A stretch of 64,000 nucleotides of DNA, taken from Cristatella mucedo (lineage: Eukaryota > Bryozoa > Phylactolaemata > Cristatellidae). This document shows positions 1 to 12,296 of the stretch, piece after piece; position 1 is the stretch's first letter; every line of letters begins with the position of its first letter. The position numbers were made by a program, and so were the translations under genes. The stretch is from positions 2,482,501 to 2,546,500 of the forward strand of contig WPIO01000009.1 in assembly GCA_009760855.2 (NCBI GenBank), given 5' to 3'. The notes under the pieces are model-generated. The model saw only the letters and a program-made list of their open reading frames with translations. It searched no databases and was not told the origin of the DNA.

Positions 1-419
1 CTGCTTCAAAACAGTTGTGACCTTAACTTTTTTTTATCTACGGTTGCAAGACCAGATCAACATGTGCATACGGCAGATGCAGCTGGTGTGCCTAGACACG
101 CCATTCGGAGCTTTTCTGTGGTGGTTAGCTTGGCCTATCACGCACGCCACGTGCTGCAGAAGCAGATGTCGCCTAACTCTTTACTGGCTAGAGCTGGCCC
201 AGAGAGATGCGGTCTGATCGAGGTCGGTCCGACCAGCTGTCACAGCTTGGCTGCCTAGCTGTGCTGCAGTCGCTCGTGGGCCGTACGCAGTCGTCCCATG
301 GGCTGGCATGGCTGGGTCGAAGTGAAAGACTGCAAGCTGCTGCTGCTGCCTCTGGCTAGATTCCTGGCCTGCAACGTGCTTTGCTGGCCAGACTGCAAGC
401 GTGCAGTAGGTTGTACACT
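1..419. other. Unassigned intronic sequence
   Basis: No recognised gene. A stretch around 192-348 on the plus strand is open and mildly coding-like, but no convincing splice pair encloses it. It grades into a LINE-B 3' tail at about 420. Confidence 0.3.
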
Positions 420-516
420 ATGCAATACTGCAATATTCTGCAGCAAATGTAAAGCGCCTAGAAAGAGATTGAGTTCGCTGAGGGCACTTCAAGTGCATTA
501 TTATTATTATTATTAA
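420..516 (+). mobile_element. LINE-B 3' tail
   Basis: Contains the LINE-B terminal hairpin (aagcgcctagaaagagattg ... ctgagggca) followed by (ATT)n. Same tail as at 6770-6845 and 41800-41885. Confidence 0.7.
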
Positions 517-849
517 GTATGCAATGCATAAATAGTTGAGATGCACTCAACATGAACAGCATTCCTAAATGCTTATTAAGGCATTATAATGCGTATTTTA
601 ATTAATGGGCTGGCGGCTTGTAGTGCCATTTTATTGCTTCGTTGCTCGCATTTTGCTCACATAGCATGGGAACCCCATTAATTAAATTGATGCTGAAATT
701 TGTTTGGTTATATTTATAGCCAGCCTTCGTGGTAGATAGCACCTTATGTTAGCCAGGGATCTGAGATGACTAGACTAGCTGTGGAGGCCATCTTGGTAAT
801 TAAACTTACAAAACCTACGATCTAATAAAAAGGACACATAAATTCCAAT

Positions 850-965
850 TCCATGGTGAAGGTCACACAACAGCATTTCCCCTATTAGAAGAAAAAAGTC
901 TGCCAGTTCAGTCGTGTGGGCTTCGAGTGACCTATGAGCTGCAGTTCGGTTTTATTATCGTTTAG
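850..965 (-). mobile_element. LINE-A fragment
   Basis: Resembles, with gaps, the minus-strand LINE-A copy at 30090-30200: ggtgaaggtcacacaacagc, then cctatgag and gcagttcggttttat. It corresponds to the segment just after the RT palm. Confidence 0.55.
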
Positions 966-1829
966 TTGGTGCACTTGTAAATTACGACCACCTACTGTGT
1001 ATGTGCTCAGAATAGGTAAAATTATTCATGCTGCAGTAGGGAAACCTTTGATTGTAAACTTAGTAGTATTATATGTTCAAACATAGTGTGTTATGAATTC
1101 GAACTTAAATTTACAATGATACGAATTATATGCAAACATGAGAATACAATTATTATTAAAATTATACATGAATATAAGTATATAATCGTATTATAGTGAT
1201 AATTTAGATACATGTACTATCAACCAGATATATTTATATATATGTATATATATATATATATATGTGCACATAGGAATTTTTAATATATGTACACTTATAC
1301 TTTTGGAAATGCTCAGTAGATTCTTAAGGTGTATATCTATTGAGATTCGCTGTAAAGAATATTTCCCAATTAGTTTGTGCTGAATTAGAGAAGTTGAAAC
1401 ACTATATGTCTCAGCAATTCTTTGAAGCATGTACACATCCAGGTACCGGTTCTATCTTCTCCGCATATGTCACGAAATGCTGAATGGGCATACTAAGATC
1501 TTGCAAGCCATCTACTAAACTCTAGTGAATACTGTACTAGTTCTTTGACCCCCCATTCAAGCTCCTCAAACTCTATCGATTCCCTTGCAGCTTGTATTGC
1601 TAACATTTGTGCTGAGATGACAGCAAACTTTCACACATTGAATACCACTAAGACCAACTTCCTAGTTACTGGCAACCTATTGTCACTCATAAACCGTCCC
1701 TCGAAACCTTTTGCCAGTTGAAAGGCCCAGTCCTTATAAAGGGCTTGGCCGTCATATATATGTATATCTGTGTGTGTGTGTGTGCGTGCGTGCGTGTGGG
1801 TGTGGGTGTGGGTGTGAGTGTGGGTGTGG

Positions 1830-1860
<31 letters not shown>

Positions 1861-2235
1861 CGCGCGCGAGTGCGTGCATGCGTGCCCGTTGTGTGCATAT
1901 TTCCCAAGTCACGGCAGCCAACTGTTGACTATAACTTCTGAAAGAAAATTGGGCTTGCTTAGATAAGGATACCCCTGTCAGTCCATGTTAGTTAGATACC
2001 ACAGTTAGTCCATGCATTTGTGGTACGTCATCTAGACTTTTAAAATTCACTTTTTGCAGATCTTTATGCCTGATTAAATTCTAATTGATGCGAAATTCAC
2101 CAGCTTTATTATTTTTCAGAAACCTGGCTAGCTCCCTTTCAAGTAGCTTTGTGATTTTAATGTCCGACACTTAATTTTTTGTCTACATTTTACAAATCCG
2201 GTATTCCCGTTGAAATACTAGCTCCTTATGCTTAA
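966..2235. other. Intronic sequence with microsatellites
   Basis: AT-rich intron without a recognisable exon. It holds a (TA)n-like tract at about 1232-1264 and a compound (GT)n/(GGGTGT)n tract at about 1768-1875. Confidence 0.6.
1768..1875 (+). repeat. Compound (GT)n / GGGTGT microsatellite
   Basis: Alternating GT with embedded GGGTGT and GCGT variants, continuing into cgtgcgcgcgcg. It opens several long frames that are artefacts. Confidence 0.9.
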
Positions 2236-3665
2236 TACTAATAATAATAATACTAATGAACTTGACAAAGTGCCCTTAGAGAACTCAATCTCTTTCTAGA
2301 TGCTTTACATTTGGTGCAAAGGGAAATGCAATTGAATGGTGAGTAATATCATGCTTGATAAACAACATGAACAACATGGTTAGGGGTGACATGCACAGGG
2401 TCAGCATGCAAATGTGGTTAGTGGTTGCATGCACAGTGTCAGCACACATAAGCACATCAAGGACGAATCACAGGGACCCACTAAAGGCTGTCCTAAAAAG
2501 TTTTTTTTAAGTTCTTTTTAAATGTGGTCAAGTCAGGGGATGTTCTGACGCAAGTCGGGAGGGAGTTCCAGGCTTTGGGAGCATACGAACTAAATGCACG
2601 GTCTCCAAAGGACTAGAGGTTTGTACAAGGTACAGGTAAACTGTTGAATTCCAAAAAGCAGGTGGTACGATGCTTGGTGTGGTGGGGGAGTAGATCTGAG
2701 AGATAGATTGGAGCAAAAGAACGAAGTGACGTAAAAGTGAGCGACAAAACCATGAAGTTGATCCTTTGCTTGATTGGTAGCCAGTGCAGGTTGGCGAGAA
2801 GGGGTGTGATGTGGCAACTGCGACACTCGAGACAGACAAGCCTAGCTGCGGATTTTTGCATCAGCTGCAATCGCCTGATTGCACATGCTGGTAGGCCAGT
2901 AAGCAGTGAGTTACAGAAGTCGAGACGGGATGTCACGAATGCATGGACCAACTTAGACGTGGTATCCTTATCTAAATAAGCCCAAATTTTAGCAATGTTG
3001 TGTAGCTGAAAGTAGGCAGATTTGACTGTGGAGCTGATGTGGTCGTCTAACGAGAGGTCGCTTTGGAACGTGACACCTAGATTTATAGCTGATTTAACAG
3101 CAGATTTGCTGGCAGAGCCAATTTTGAGCTTCTGCCTTTCCAATTTGAATCACACTGGGTTTGCCCATAACTAGTAAGTTAGTTTTATCATCGTTTAGTT
3201 TTAGAAAATTTGCTGCCATCCATGGGCGGATGTCATCAATACACGCAGCAAGTGAGTTGCGAGAATTTGAGGTGCTCGAAGGCTGGGAGGGATCAAAGCA
3301 AAGGTACAACTGAGTGTCATACGCATAGAAGTGAAAGCCTAGATTGTGCTTGGCAATCACATCAGCAAGAAGGAGAGTCTAAACCGTGAAAAGAACCGGA
3401 CCTAGCAGGAGGTACCCCATATTTGAGAGGTACCTCAGATGATCTTCGTCTATTCACGTCAATACTCGGGAGTCTCCCACTGAGATAGGACCTGAACCAT
3501 TGCAGAGCAGTGCTAGTTATGCCCAGGCGAGATGAGAGGTACTCTAGAAGAACTTTGTGATCGATAGTATCAAAAGCTGCCGAATGATCGAGCAAAACAA
3601 GCAGACACACTCTACCCATGTCTGCATCCCTAATTTGGTCGTTGTATACCCTACTTGTCATCATA
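2236..3665 (-). mobile_element. LINE-B, 5'-truncated L2/CR1-type retrotransposon
   Basis: Reading the minus strand from 3664: [20 protein letters not shown] and WFRSYLSGRLPS (RT palm), then a frame break near 3360, HFYAYDTQLYLCF (the YxDD box reads YAYD), [15 protein letters not shown], and after another break NLGVTFQSDLSLDDHISSTV, TSRLDFCNSLLTGLP and LHWLPIKQRI. This order ([29 protein letters not shown]) is typical of L2/CR1-clade ORF2 C-terminal halves. The element ends with the shared hairpin tail and ATT repeats near 2236. Broken by frameshifts, and the catalytic Asp pair is altered. Confidence 0.85.
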
Positions 3666-3898
3666 AGTCAAGCTCCTTTGACACAGTTCATGTAGTTGTG
3701 TCTGTAGCAAACCTACAAACTGTAGTTCCTTTGCTGCCCTGGTAAGGACATTATTTCTGTCTGATAGCACAAAATATCATGAATTGACGACATTGCAAGA
3801 GAACTTGCAACTCGCATGCTAATCACTGAATTTGGTCGTTTCGTGTTAATTTTCCTGTATGTGCTTTTGCATGCACCCAAAGTAATTAATTAAAGGTC
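3666..3898. other. Intron, nothing recognised
   Basis: No exon-like splice pair and no match to the local repeat families that I can see. Confidence 0.4.
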
Positions 3899-4025
3899 AG
3901 GCTGATTTGAAAGGCTCATTCCTTTAGGAGCTGAAGAGCCGCAGTGGCTGTTCCTCCTGCTTGCAATTGGCAAACAAAAAAATTGTCTGCTGCATGAATC
4001 GAGCTCACCGAGTCGTCAAGTGTGT
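3899..4025 (-). mobile_element. SINE-1 copy (tRNA-derived), partial
   Basis: Starts gctgatttgaaaggctcatt, then gagctgaagagcc, tgcttgcaattggca and tgctgcatgaatcgagc, the same order as the better SINE-1 copies at 19.2, 32.6 and 33.4 kb. Degenerate. It ends about 100 bases before exon A. Confidence 0.55.
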
Positions 4026-4124
4026 CGTAGGAATGCTGTTATACTATCATTAAAGTTAATTCGGAGGCGTTTTTTTCGGAGGCGTTTTTCTTCGATTGGT
4101 GAATCTGTTCATCTTACATTTTAG

Positions 4125-4307
4125 TATGCATATATGGAGGAGCACGAGTCTGCATATGGAACTGCAACTCTAATACAGATTAGTAAGGACGTTAAAGCTG
4201 TTGACGACTTCCTACAGCACTATAAGGCCCTACTAAGCTGGTTGGCTGACGTGAAGTGCTTCGCTGAGCATCGAGCCACAAGTGTCTCGGAACAGCATCT
4301 TAGCTGT
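4125..4307 (+). CDS. Nesprin-like gene, exon A (spectrin-like helix)
   Basis: First exon of the chain that I can place. A pyrimidine-rich acceptor ends in ..cattttag at 4124 and the donor is GTAGGT at 4308. The 183 bases are 61 whole codons (phase 0 to 0). The product contains YKALLSWLADVKCF, the amphipathic pattern with a central Trp-Leu seen in helix A of spectrin repeats. Phase decides the donor: the next exon is open only in phase 0, which excludes the GTATCT site four bases downstream. A second acceptor at 4178 (..ctaatacag) keeps the same frame and would drop 18 residues. The preceding exon should end in phase 0 and was not found in the window. The family assignment rests mainly on the KASH exon 39 kb downstream. 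Confidence 0.6.
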
Positions 4308-5208
4308 GTAGGTATCTCTACAAAGGTGCAGATGCAACAGACGTTCTAAGCTTCACAAGTTAGATAGAGTGGACTCTGCAAGACACCGAGCTTGTAATAA
4401 AGTCACTGGCATCTAGTTATGATTAATGGCAATCTCGGCAACTCGTTGGGAGCAGACTGGTCGTTTTGATCTTTTACAGCTATTACTCAGTAGCAAATGT
4501 TTAGCAAACACGTCGCGATTAGAATATATTTTTTAATTCCCTGTTTGAATAATATATGAATCACAAATAGACAGCTGGTAACGAAAAGTTAAATTTGCAC
4601 TAGCTTATTACAAATTCTGTTGTCTCTGTATTCAGCAATCAATATTCTGGCTATTCTATTTTGTACAACCCGTAAAAGATTCTTGTACCAACAAAAGGAT
4701 ACAGAGACAGGTTGGATGCAGTCCAAATACTGAAGGATGTCAGCTCAGCATTTATTATAATGTTTCTTGCATGTAGAAGTTGTCTTTTTTAGTTGACCAG
4801 TTTGCTTCAAGCATTGTATTGAAAACATACTAGAGAGGATTATTTGGCAAATTTTATGGTTGATGTGGATTAATGTGTATTTTATAGCCTTTCCTTGCAT
4901 ACATTTTCGGACTTTCTGATTGCTATAATTAGATTCGTATATAATCTGGTCTACAAATTCGCCTCTCGTGAAGACGGCTATGGCTATCACACTCACGGAG
5001 CTTAATAATTGGTTGTTGGATCTTGTAGAAGTTGCTGTTGGTTTAACACATCTAGTGCCGTATTTATTGCAGGAATGGCAGCTTAAATACACGGGGCTGA
5101 ATTACAGAAGCAGCTAATATCGCAGCCGATACCAAGAGTATTTTTTCTAACTATCGTGGCGTGTATTGTGATCGTAGCCTTGACTATTAATCGTGTGCTA
5201 ATTGACAG
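4308..5208. other. Intron A-B
   Basis: AT-rich; no repeat family recognised and no splice-bounded open frame. Confidence 0.5.
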
Positions 5209-5410
5209 ATATACCACATGGAGCTGTCTGATCAGAACTCAGCACGATGGCAGGCGATGGAAATCAGACGGCTGCATTTGGTCGAGCTGCAACCAGAGCT
5301 CTTACAGGAAGTCGACCAGCGGCTCTGCAGGTTACGAATTGTGCGCGATCAGCTGAAGTCAGGCCTTTCTGAAAAAGTGCAAACCTGCTCCTTTGAAAAA
5401 ATGGCAGCAG
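5209..5410 (+). CDS. Nesprin-like gene, exon B (spectrin-like helix)
   Basis: The acceptor ends in attgacag at 5208 and the donor is CAG|GTATGT at 5411, a strong match to consensus. The exon is 202 bases, phase 0 in and phase 1 out. Of the three frames only phase 0 is free of stops. The product (67 codons plus one base) is strongly helical, with ARWQAMEIRRLHLVELQPEL and then QEVDQRLCRLRIVRDQL, like the Trp-containing B and C helices of a spectrin repeat. The last base, G, joins the AT that opens exon C to make an Asp codon, so B and C splice in frame across 4.8 kb of LINE debris. Confidence 0.65.
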
Positions 5411-5774
5411 GTATGTGCTGCATAAGCTGCAACCCACATCGAATGTGAGTCAACACCTCCTTCGTGCAGTCAGGAATAGCTAGCTTGATTGACATGCATG
5501 ATATGCTCTTGGTTAAACCCCCCCCCCCCGACCAACGATGTGCTTGTAGCTAGATGAGACCAGTAACATCTAAGATCACGTGGCTGCCAGTGGTGGTGGG
5601 ATAGGTGTTGCAGTGCTTCAGGAGCCTGCATATGCCTATGCTTCATAGCAACAGTTCGTCAAAGCTGAGGCTTTACGTAATATTCTCTATCAATGTTAAG
5701 GCAAACGGAATGATTAGCACTCATGCTGTTCAGCAACTTGGATATCAGACCTCAGGAGCACACACTTGGGAAGA
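5411..5774. other. Intron B-C, left part
   Basis: Contains a poly(C) run at 5519-5529. Nothing else recognised before the LINE-B copy. Confidence 0.5.
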
Positions 5775-6850
5775 GTGACTGTGCTAATTTTGCTAGATCT
5801 TTCGATGGCGTTTGGTAATATTGATCACCGAGTCCTTCTCGAGTACCTGTTATCTCGCCTAGGCATTACTAGCACTGCATTGCAAAGCTTACGTCCTACC
5901 ACTGTGAGAGACCTAAGAATGATAATAATACATTTGTTTTAGTTCCCTCTAAGAACTCGATCTCTGTTAATAGCAACAGTCATGCAAGGAGCCCCTAAAG
6001 TATGTGACTCTTTCGGATTCAATGGCCAAGTGACCTCTCGTTAGAAGACCACATCAGCTCCACAGTCAAATCTGCCTACTCTCAGCTACATAACATTGCT
6101 AAAATTCGGACTTGTTTAGATAAGGATACCACGTCTAAGTTGGTCCATGCATTTGTGACATCCCGTTTTGACTTCTGTAACTCACTGCTTGCTGGCCTAC
6201 CGGCATGTGCAATCAGGCAGTTACAGCTGGTGCAAAACTCCGCAGTTAGGCTTGTCTGTCGTGAGCATTGCAGTTGCCACATCACACCCCTTCTTGCTGA
6301 CCTGCACTGGCTCCCAGTAAAGCAAAGGATCAACTTCAAGGTTTTGTCGCTCATTTTACGTCACTTCATTCTTTTGCTCCAGCCTATCTCTCAGATCTAC
6401 TCCCCCACCACGCCAAGCATCGTACCACCCGCTTTTCGGAATCCAAAAGTTTACAAGTACCTCGTACAAACCCCTAGTCCTTTGGAGACCGTGCATTTAG
6501 TTCGTATGCTCCAAAAGCCTGGTGCTCACTCCCGACTTGCGTCAGAACATCCCCCGACTTGACCACATTTAAAAAGAACTTAAAAACACCTATTCATGAC
6601 AGCATTTAGTGGGTCCCTGTGATTCGTCCTTGATGTGCTTATGTGTGCTGACACTGTGCATGCTGCCACTAACCACATTTGCATGCTGACCCTGTGCATG
6701 TCATCCGTAACCATGATATTCATGTTGTTTATCAAGCATGATATTACTCACAATTCAATTGCGTTTTCCCTTTGCAGCAAATATAAAGCGCCTAGAAAGA
6801 GACTGAGTTATCTGAGGGCGCTGTGTCAAGTGCATTATTATTTTAACATT
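5775..6850 (+). mobile_element. LINE-B, truncated and internally deleted
   Basis: Begins within the RT palm (DHRVLLEYLSSRLGITSTAL), then about 110 bases of other sequence (5916-6028), then the post-RT region: [40 protein letters not shown] and LHWLPVKQRINFKVLSL, to the hairpin tail and (ATT)-like end near 6845. The YxDD region is missing. Confidence 0.85.
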
Positions 6851-7134
6851 ATTTTAAGCACAATCTGGGCTTTCATTGTTATGCAGGTGGCACATAGCCG
6901 TACCTGTGCTCTCTGCCTTCCAGCATGTCATGCTTTGTCTACTTTCTTGCTGCATGTGTTGCTGACATTTGCACTTGAGTGTTCATTTGTGATCATTTGC
7001 ACTTGCAAATTTTCTCAGTAAAGATAAAAAATGAAATCAATTGAAAACTCATCAGCACCCATAGTTTTTGTCAGACATTGGAAAGCCTAAATCCTAAATA
7101 TGGGCTCAGCCAGAAAATCTCTGGTAACATCGGC

Positions 7135-7906
7135 ATTAAATCTGGGTGTGCTAATTCAAATTGACTTTACGATAGATCACTGCTTCCTACGTTCTGCTGC
7201 AACAGCTAGCAAAACATAAGCCTGCTTAGAATGATTTGCTACATCCAAGTTGGTTCGTGCACATGTGACATTACGTTTCAAATTTTCTGACTCACTACTT
7301 GCTGGTCCTTTGGCCAATAAGAAGGCCTGCAATAAGGTGCGTACAGTTCTCACAAGTCAACCAGCCTATGCAATCAGACACAGTTGGTGCAAAACGGCAG
7401 CAAGGCTTGTCTGTCGTGAGCAACGCAGTTGCAACATCACAGCACTTCTAGCTGATCCGCACTGGCTCTCAGTCAAGCAACATATCGAATTCAAGGTTCT
7501 GTCACTGACTTTTAGGTCCTTTCATTCTTCGGCTTTAGCCTACCTATCTGATCTACTCCTCACCAAGCTAAGCACCGTACCACCCACTTTTCAGGATCTA
7601 ATAGTTTACCTATATCTCGTAAGAACCTCAAATCCTTAGCGACTATGCCTTTAGTTGGTATGCTCCCAAAGCCTGGAACTCACATCCGACTGGTGTTATG
7701 ACATTTCCCCGAAATGACGACTTTTAAAAAGAAGCTAAAAACGCATGTATTTATCACAGCATTTTAAGGTTCCGTGTGATTCGTCCTTTGTATCCGTATG
7801 CATGCTGACATTACATGCTGCCACTAACCATATATATTCATGCTGACTTTATGCATGTCATCCTTAACCTTGATAGGCTTGTTGACATTGAGCATCCTAC
7901 CATTAA
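7135..7906 (+). mobile_element. LINE-B 3' fragment, divergent
   Basis: NLGVLIQIDF-like start, then VRAHVTLRFKFSDSLLAG, AARLVCREQRSCNITALLAD and HWLSVKQHIEFKVLSLTF. The fragment stops without its hairpin where an inverted LINE-B copy begins. Confidence 0.75.
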
Positions 7907-8845
7907 TAATAATGTACTTGATAAAGCGCCCTCAGAGAACTTAATCTCTTTCTAGGCGCTTTACATTTGCTGCAAAGGGAAATGCAATTAAATGGTAAGT
8001 AAAATCATGCTTGAAAAACAAACAAAATGAATAACATGGTTAGGGGTGACATGCACAGGGTCAGCATGCAAATGTGGTTAGTGGCAGCATGCACAGTGTC
8101 AGCACACATAAGCACATCAAGGACGAATCATAGGGACCCACTAAATGCTGTCCTAAATAGGTGTGTTTTTAAGTTCCTTTTAAATGTGGTCAGGTCAGGG
8201 GATGTTCTGACGCAGGTCGGGAGGGAGTTCCAGGCTTTTGGAGCATACGAACTAAATGCACGGTCTCCAAAGGATTTGAGGTTTGTACGAGGTATTTATT
8301 GGTAAACTGTTGGATTCCGAAAAGCGGGTGGTACTATGTTTGGCCTGGTCGGGGAGTAGATCTGAGAAATTGGCTGGAGCCAAATAATGAAGCGGCCTAA
8401 AAGTAAGCAACAAAAGCTTGAAGTCAATCCGTTGTTTGACTGGTAGCCAGTGCAGGTTGGCGAGAAGTGGTGTGATGTGGCTACTGCGATACTCACGACA
8501 GACAAGCCTAGCTGCAGAATTTTGCATCAGCTGCAATAGCCTGATCGCACATGCTGGTAGGCCAGTAAGCAGTGAGTTGCAGAAGTCGAGACGAGATGTC
8601 ACGAATGCATGGACCAACTTAGACGTGGTATCCTTATCTAAAAAAGCCCGAATTTTAGCAATATTATAAAGATGAAAATAGGCAGATTTGACTGTGGAGC
8701 TGATGTGGTCGTCTTACGAGAGGTCGCTTTGGAATATGACACCTAGATTTCGAGCTGATTCGACAGGAGATATGCTGGCAGAGCCAATTTTGAGCATCAG
8801 CCTTTCCAATTTCTGAATCACACTGGGTTTGCCCATAACCATTGA
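7907..8845 (-). mobile_element. LINE-B 3' fragment, inverted
   Basis: Its tail (aataataatgtacttgataa, then agcgccctcagagaac) faces the preceding copy. Minus-strand product: VTSRLDFCNSLLTGLPACAI and LHWLPVKQRIDFK. Better preserved than the preceding plus-strand copy. Confidence 0.8.
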
Positions 8846-8847
8846 CC

Positions 8848-9485
8848 ATTCAATCATGCTTTCTGTGCAGCAGATGTAGAGTGCCTAGAGAGATAGAGAG
8901 ATTTTGTTCTCTGAGGGTGCTATACAAATGTTTTGTTATTTTTATTATTATTAGAGTTGGTGCAAAACTCTGCAGCTAGGCTGGTCTGTCATGAACATTA
9001 TAGATGCTACAATATACCAATTGTAACCGAACTGTACTGATCAAACAGGATATTGACTTGTAAATTTGTCGCACACATCTTTGTATTCTCTTGCTACAGC
9101 CTGCCTCTGATAACTAGTCTCCAATCAATCTAGGCATTGAGATCTGTTGTGACTCAAGTCATTTACTTGTGTCTCGAATCATCCTGAAATCGTTTGTGGA
9201 TCCATGCGTACAGTGTCGATGCTCCCGAATTCTAAAAATCACTTCCGACTGACCTCAGGACATCTGCTGACTGACAAAATTTAAGAAGCTAATAATATGC
9301 CACCTGTTCGTTATAACTATTGCTCGGTCCATGTGAATTGGTATGCGTGTGCTAATGCATGCAGTGACAATTTGCATGTCATCACTAACCAATAAACATG
9401 CTTCCTTTACAGCAAATGTAAAGTGCCTTTAACGGGATGTAATTCTCTTCGGAGGATGTTCTACACATATTATCACTATTATTAT
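8848..9485 (+). mobile_element. LINE-B tail plus a second, very decayed LINE-B 3' fragment
   Basis: A hairpin tail and (ATT)n at about 8865-8953, then ttggtgcaaaactctgcagc, tctgtcatgaac and a final degenerate tail near 9415-9485. Confidence 0.6.
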
Positions 9486-10225
9486 TCTTCTTACCTGACT
9501 TCAGCATCCACTCTCTAAAACCTACTAGTACTAAAACATGTCTCTAGTGTTAGGACCAGTATGGTGAAGTTGTGCTGATAAAGTGCTGCTGCAAAATATA
9601 TTTCCAATGTCTAGGCATTAAACACCAAAGGTTTCAATGGTGGCTTCATCCGTGCTCATATAGGTACAGTCGATTCGGCTCAGTGCAGACAATCTGATCG
9701 GCAATACATGTATTGTGATGCTGAATTTACAAGGGCCATGAGAATGCTCATCTCTAAAAAAAAAAGGGGAGAGTATCCATTTGAAAGTAAGAGGTTTTCA
9801 GTTGAATGATGACATGAGAATCAGAATGGAAAATACAGAGCTTGAGGGCAGCCACCCTCTATAGTTGTAAGCCACAATTACAATAATTTTGAAGAGTTTC
9901 TGGTTGCTAGCATATGATTGGCTAATATAGCGTGGCAGATGGTTTAATCAGGGAAATGATTGCTGGTCGTATTTCGGCGACCAACCATGGTTACCACTAG
10001 TCCAAAACTGTTGCAAATATTGTGTTATATTTGCTTTCGGCGATGTATCACCAACTATGTGCACGCATGCACCCAACTGCACACAATGGAAGCCAATAGC
10101 TAATTATTAAACTTTGAAAAGGAGGAAATCCTGCAATGCAACTGAGAGCATAAGAAATAGCGGCTGTGCAAAAATTAAACAGACGATGTGTATGTAGTAG
10201 CCTGCTCTTGCCTGGTGATTTTCAG
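9486..10225. other. Intron, nothing recognised before exon C
   Basis: No repeat family or open frame with splice sites seen. Confidence 0.45.
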
Positions 10226-10359
10226 ATGCACACCACGAGCTCGACATTTTAACTATACAGCTGCAGCAGCTGGAGACTACGCTGTCATGCTCAGCAGTGC
10301 TGCTTGACGGAGATCTTGTGGCAGTTGATGGTCTCGACGACCAGCTCCATGAGCTCAGG
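10226..10359 (+). CDS. Nesprin-like gene, exon C (coiled helix, spectrin-like)
   Basis: This exon has no ATG and was found by reading splice sites. The acceptor is tgattttcag at 10225 and the donor is AGG|GTATGT at 10360. The 134 bases run phase 1 to phase 0. Codons from 10228 read HHELDILTIQLQQLETTLSC and then DDQLHELR, a heptad-like helix. The other two frames contain stops. The phase fits both neighbours: exon B leaves phase 1 and exon D starts in phase 0. It lies just upstream of a LINE-B fragment. Confidence 0.65.
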
Positions 10360-10465
10360 GTATGTGGAGGCATATTGCTGCTGCAATGCTCCTTGCTGAT
10401 TGTTAGGCATTGTTTCCCTGTTGATTGTTTCCCTCGTGTAATCGGTCACGTCCGGCACAGTCGCC

Positions 10466-11165
10466 TCTGACTCACTATTTGCTAGTCTCTCGGCCTGTGA
10501 AATCAGGTGCTTACAGTTCTCACGAGTCTATTGGCGTGTGCAATCAGGTACTTACACGTGGTGCAAAACTGCAAAGCCAGGCTTGTCTGTAGTGAGCGTT
10601 GCAGTTGCAACATCACAACACGTCTTGCCGACCTGCACCTGGTCCCAATCCAGCAGCCAGACAACTTCAGGGCTCTGTCACTCACTCTTTGGTCTCTCCA
10701 CTCTCGAGTTCCAGACTACCTATCCGAACTACTCCCCAACTAGGCTAGGCATCGTGCCACCCGCACTTCTGATTCAGATCGTATAGCTATACTCTGCACG
10801 AACATAGAATGCTTTGATGACCCTGCCTTTAGTATGTCTGCTCCCAAAGCCTGGTACTCACTCCCGACTGACGTCACGACACCCCCCCCCGACTTCACAA
10901 CATTATAAAAGAAGCTAAATCGCACCTGTTGTGACAGAATTTTGTGGGTCCTTGTGATTTTTCCTTTATGAGCTTATGCATGCTGACTCTACATACTGCC
11001 ACTAACCACGCGTACATGTCGATACTGTGCATGCCACCCTAACCATATTTTGCTTGTTGACATTGTACATGTTACCACTAACCGTTTAATCATGCTATGT
11101 TTACAGCGCATTTAAAATGCCTAGAGAGATTAACTTCCCTGTGAGCATTAAACAAATGTATATGT
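10466..11165 (+). mobile_element. LINE-B 3' fragment
   Basis: VLTSLLACAIRYLHVVQN-like start, ARLVCSERCSCNITTRLADL and a LINE-B 3' untranslated region. The tail hairpin is worn and ends at about 11160. It abuts a LINE-A copy in the same orientation. Confidence 0.75.
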
Positions 11166-12155
11166 AAGAAACTGAATGCTTGCCTTGCCGATATTCGATC
11201 TTGGATGTCGGAAAACTTCCTGAAACTAAATGATGATAAAACTGAACTGCTGCTCATAGGACACCCTAAGCATGTGGCTGGATTAAAAGGCTTTGCTCTT
11301 CCAATAGGTGATGCTATTGTGCAACCATCACCACATGCTCGAAATTTAGGTGTCGTTTTCGACAACTGCCTCGATTGTAAAAGCTTCATTCAGAAGACTG
11401 CTTCTGCAGCTAGCCATCACGTCCGATCCATATCCAAGATCAGGAGCTGTCTCCCACAGTTGCTTGTAAAAAAAATTCAACTAGCTCCTTAGTTGTGTCT
11501 CGGCTTGATTCTTGTAATTCCCTTTTGGCTGGGCTACCAAAGAAAGCTATTAGGCCATTGCAGCTGACTATAAATATGGCTGCAAGGCTAGTCTTCAAGT
11601 CCCAGAGGTTTGAGCACGTTGCTAAAAGAGCTAGGGTGGATGCCGGTTGAGCAACGGATACAGAGCAAAGTTTTTACGCTGACCCACAAGGCCCGCCACG
11701 GCTTGGCTCCTTCGTACCTAGCTAAACTGCTGCATCAGTTTCAGCCTCTTCGTGCCCCCAGGTCCTGTGTGGACAATAAATTAGCTATTCTATTCCTCTG
11801 CTTAAAGACAGTTGGCGACAGAAGCTTTATTTAGCTCTGCAGGTCCTAGACTGTGGAACTCACTTCCACAATTCTTACGCAAAGACAACTACTCTCCTAC
11901 TGCCGGCTATGGCACATCCTTTTCAGCGGTCCTGAGCTGCTAGTTCCATGCTACTCACTATCTCAACTGCTCTCCTGACTATGCTATGCTTGCCACTTTC
12001 TCTTTGTTGCGTGAGACGAAGTCTGTTGGCTACCGAATGCATATCGAAAGCCGCTTAGGCTGTGAGTGCTCCATACAAAACTCGCCTGCATAACACCCAC
12101 ATGATCTTTATGACTTTGTGCGTGGAGTTATAGACAGAGATACATTACATTTATT
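11166..12155 (+). mobile_element. LINE-A 3' fragment
   Basis: [40 protein letters not shown] and [20 protein letters not shown], then after a frameshift near 11470 the [19 protein letters not shown] region and a C-terminal GLAPSYLAKLLHQFQPLRAP. The 3' untranslated region ends gacagagatacattacattt. It is the plus-strand counterpart of the copy at 29.3-31.4 kb. Confidence 0.85.
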
Positions 12156-12296
12156 ATTTTATCTGCTGCATGATAATTATCATACGACAGACTAGCATTA
12201 AGTGTGAGGGTCGGCTGGAAACAAGGCAGGCGTTCTCGCTATCGACCATGATCCCAATCACAAAGTCACCCAGAGCCAGTGTAAAAGTAAAGTTCA

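Noticed and set aside
192-348. Possible additional spectrin-like exon
   Set aside because: Open and mildly helical (DQLSQLGCLAVLQSL), but there is no convincing acceptor/donor pair and it lies upstream of a LINE tail.
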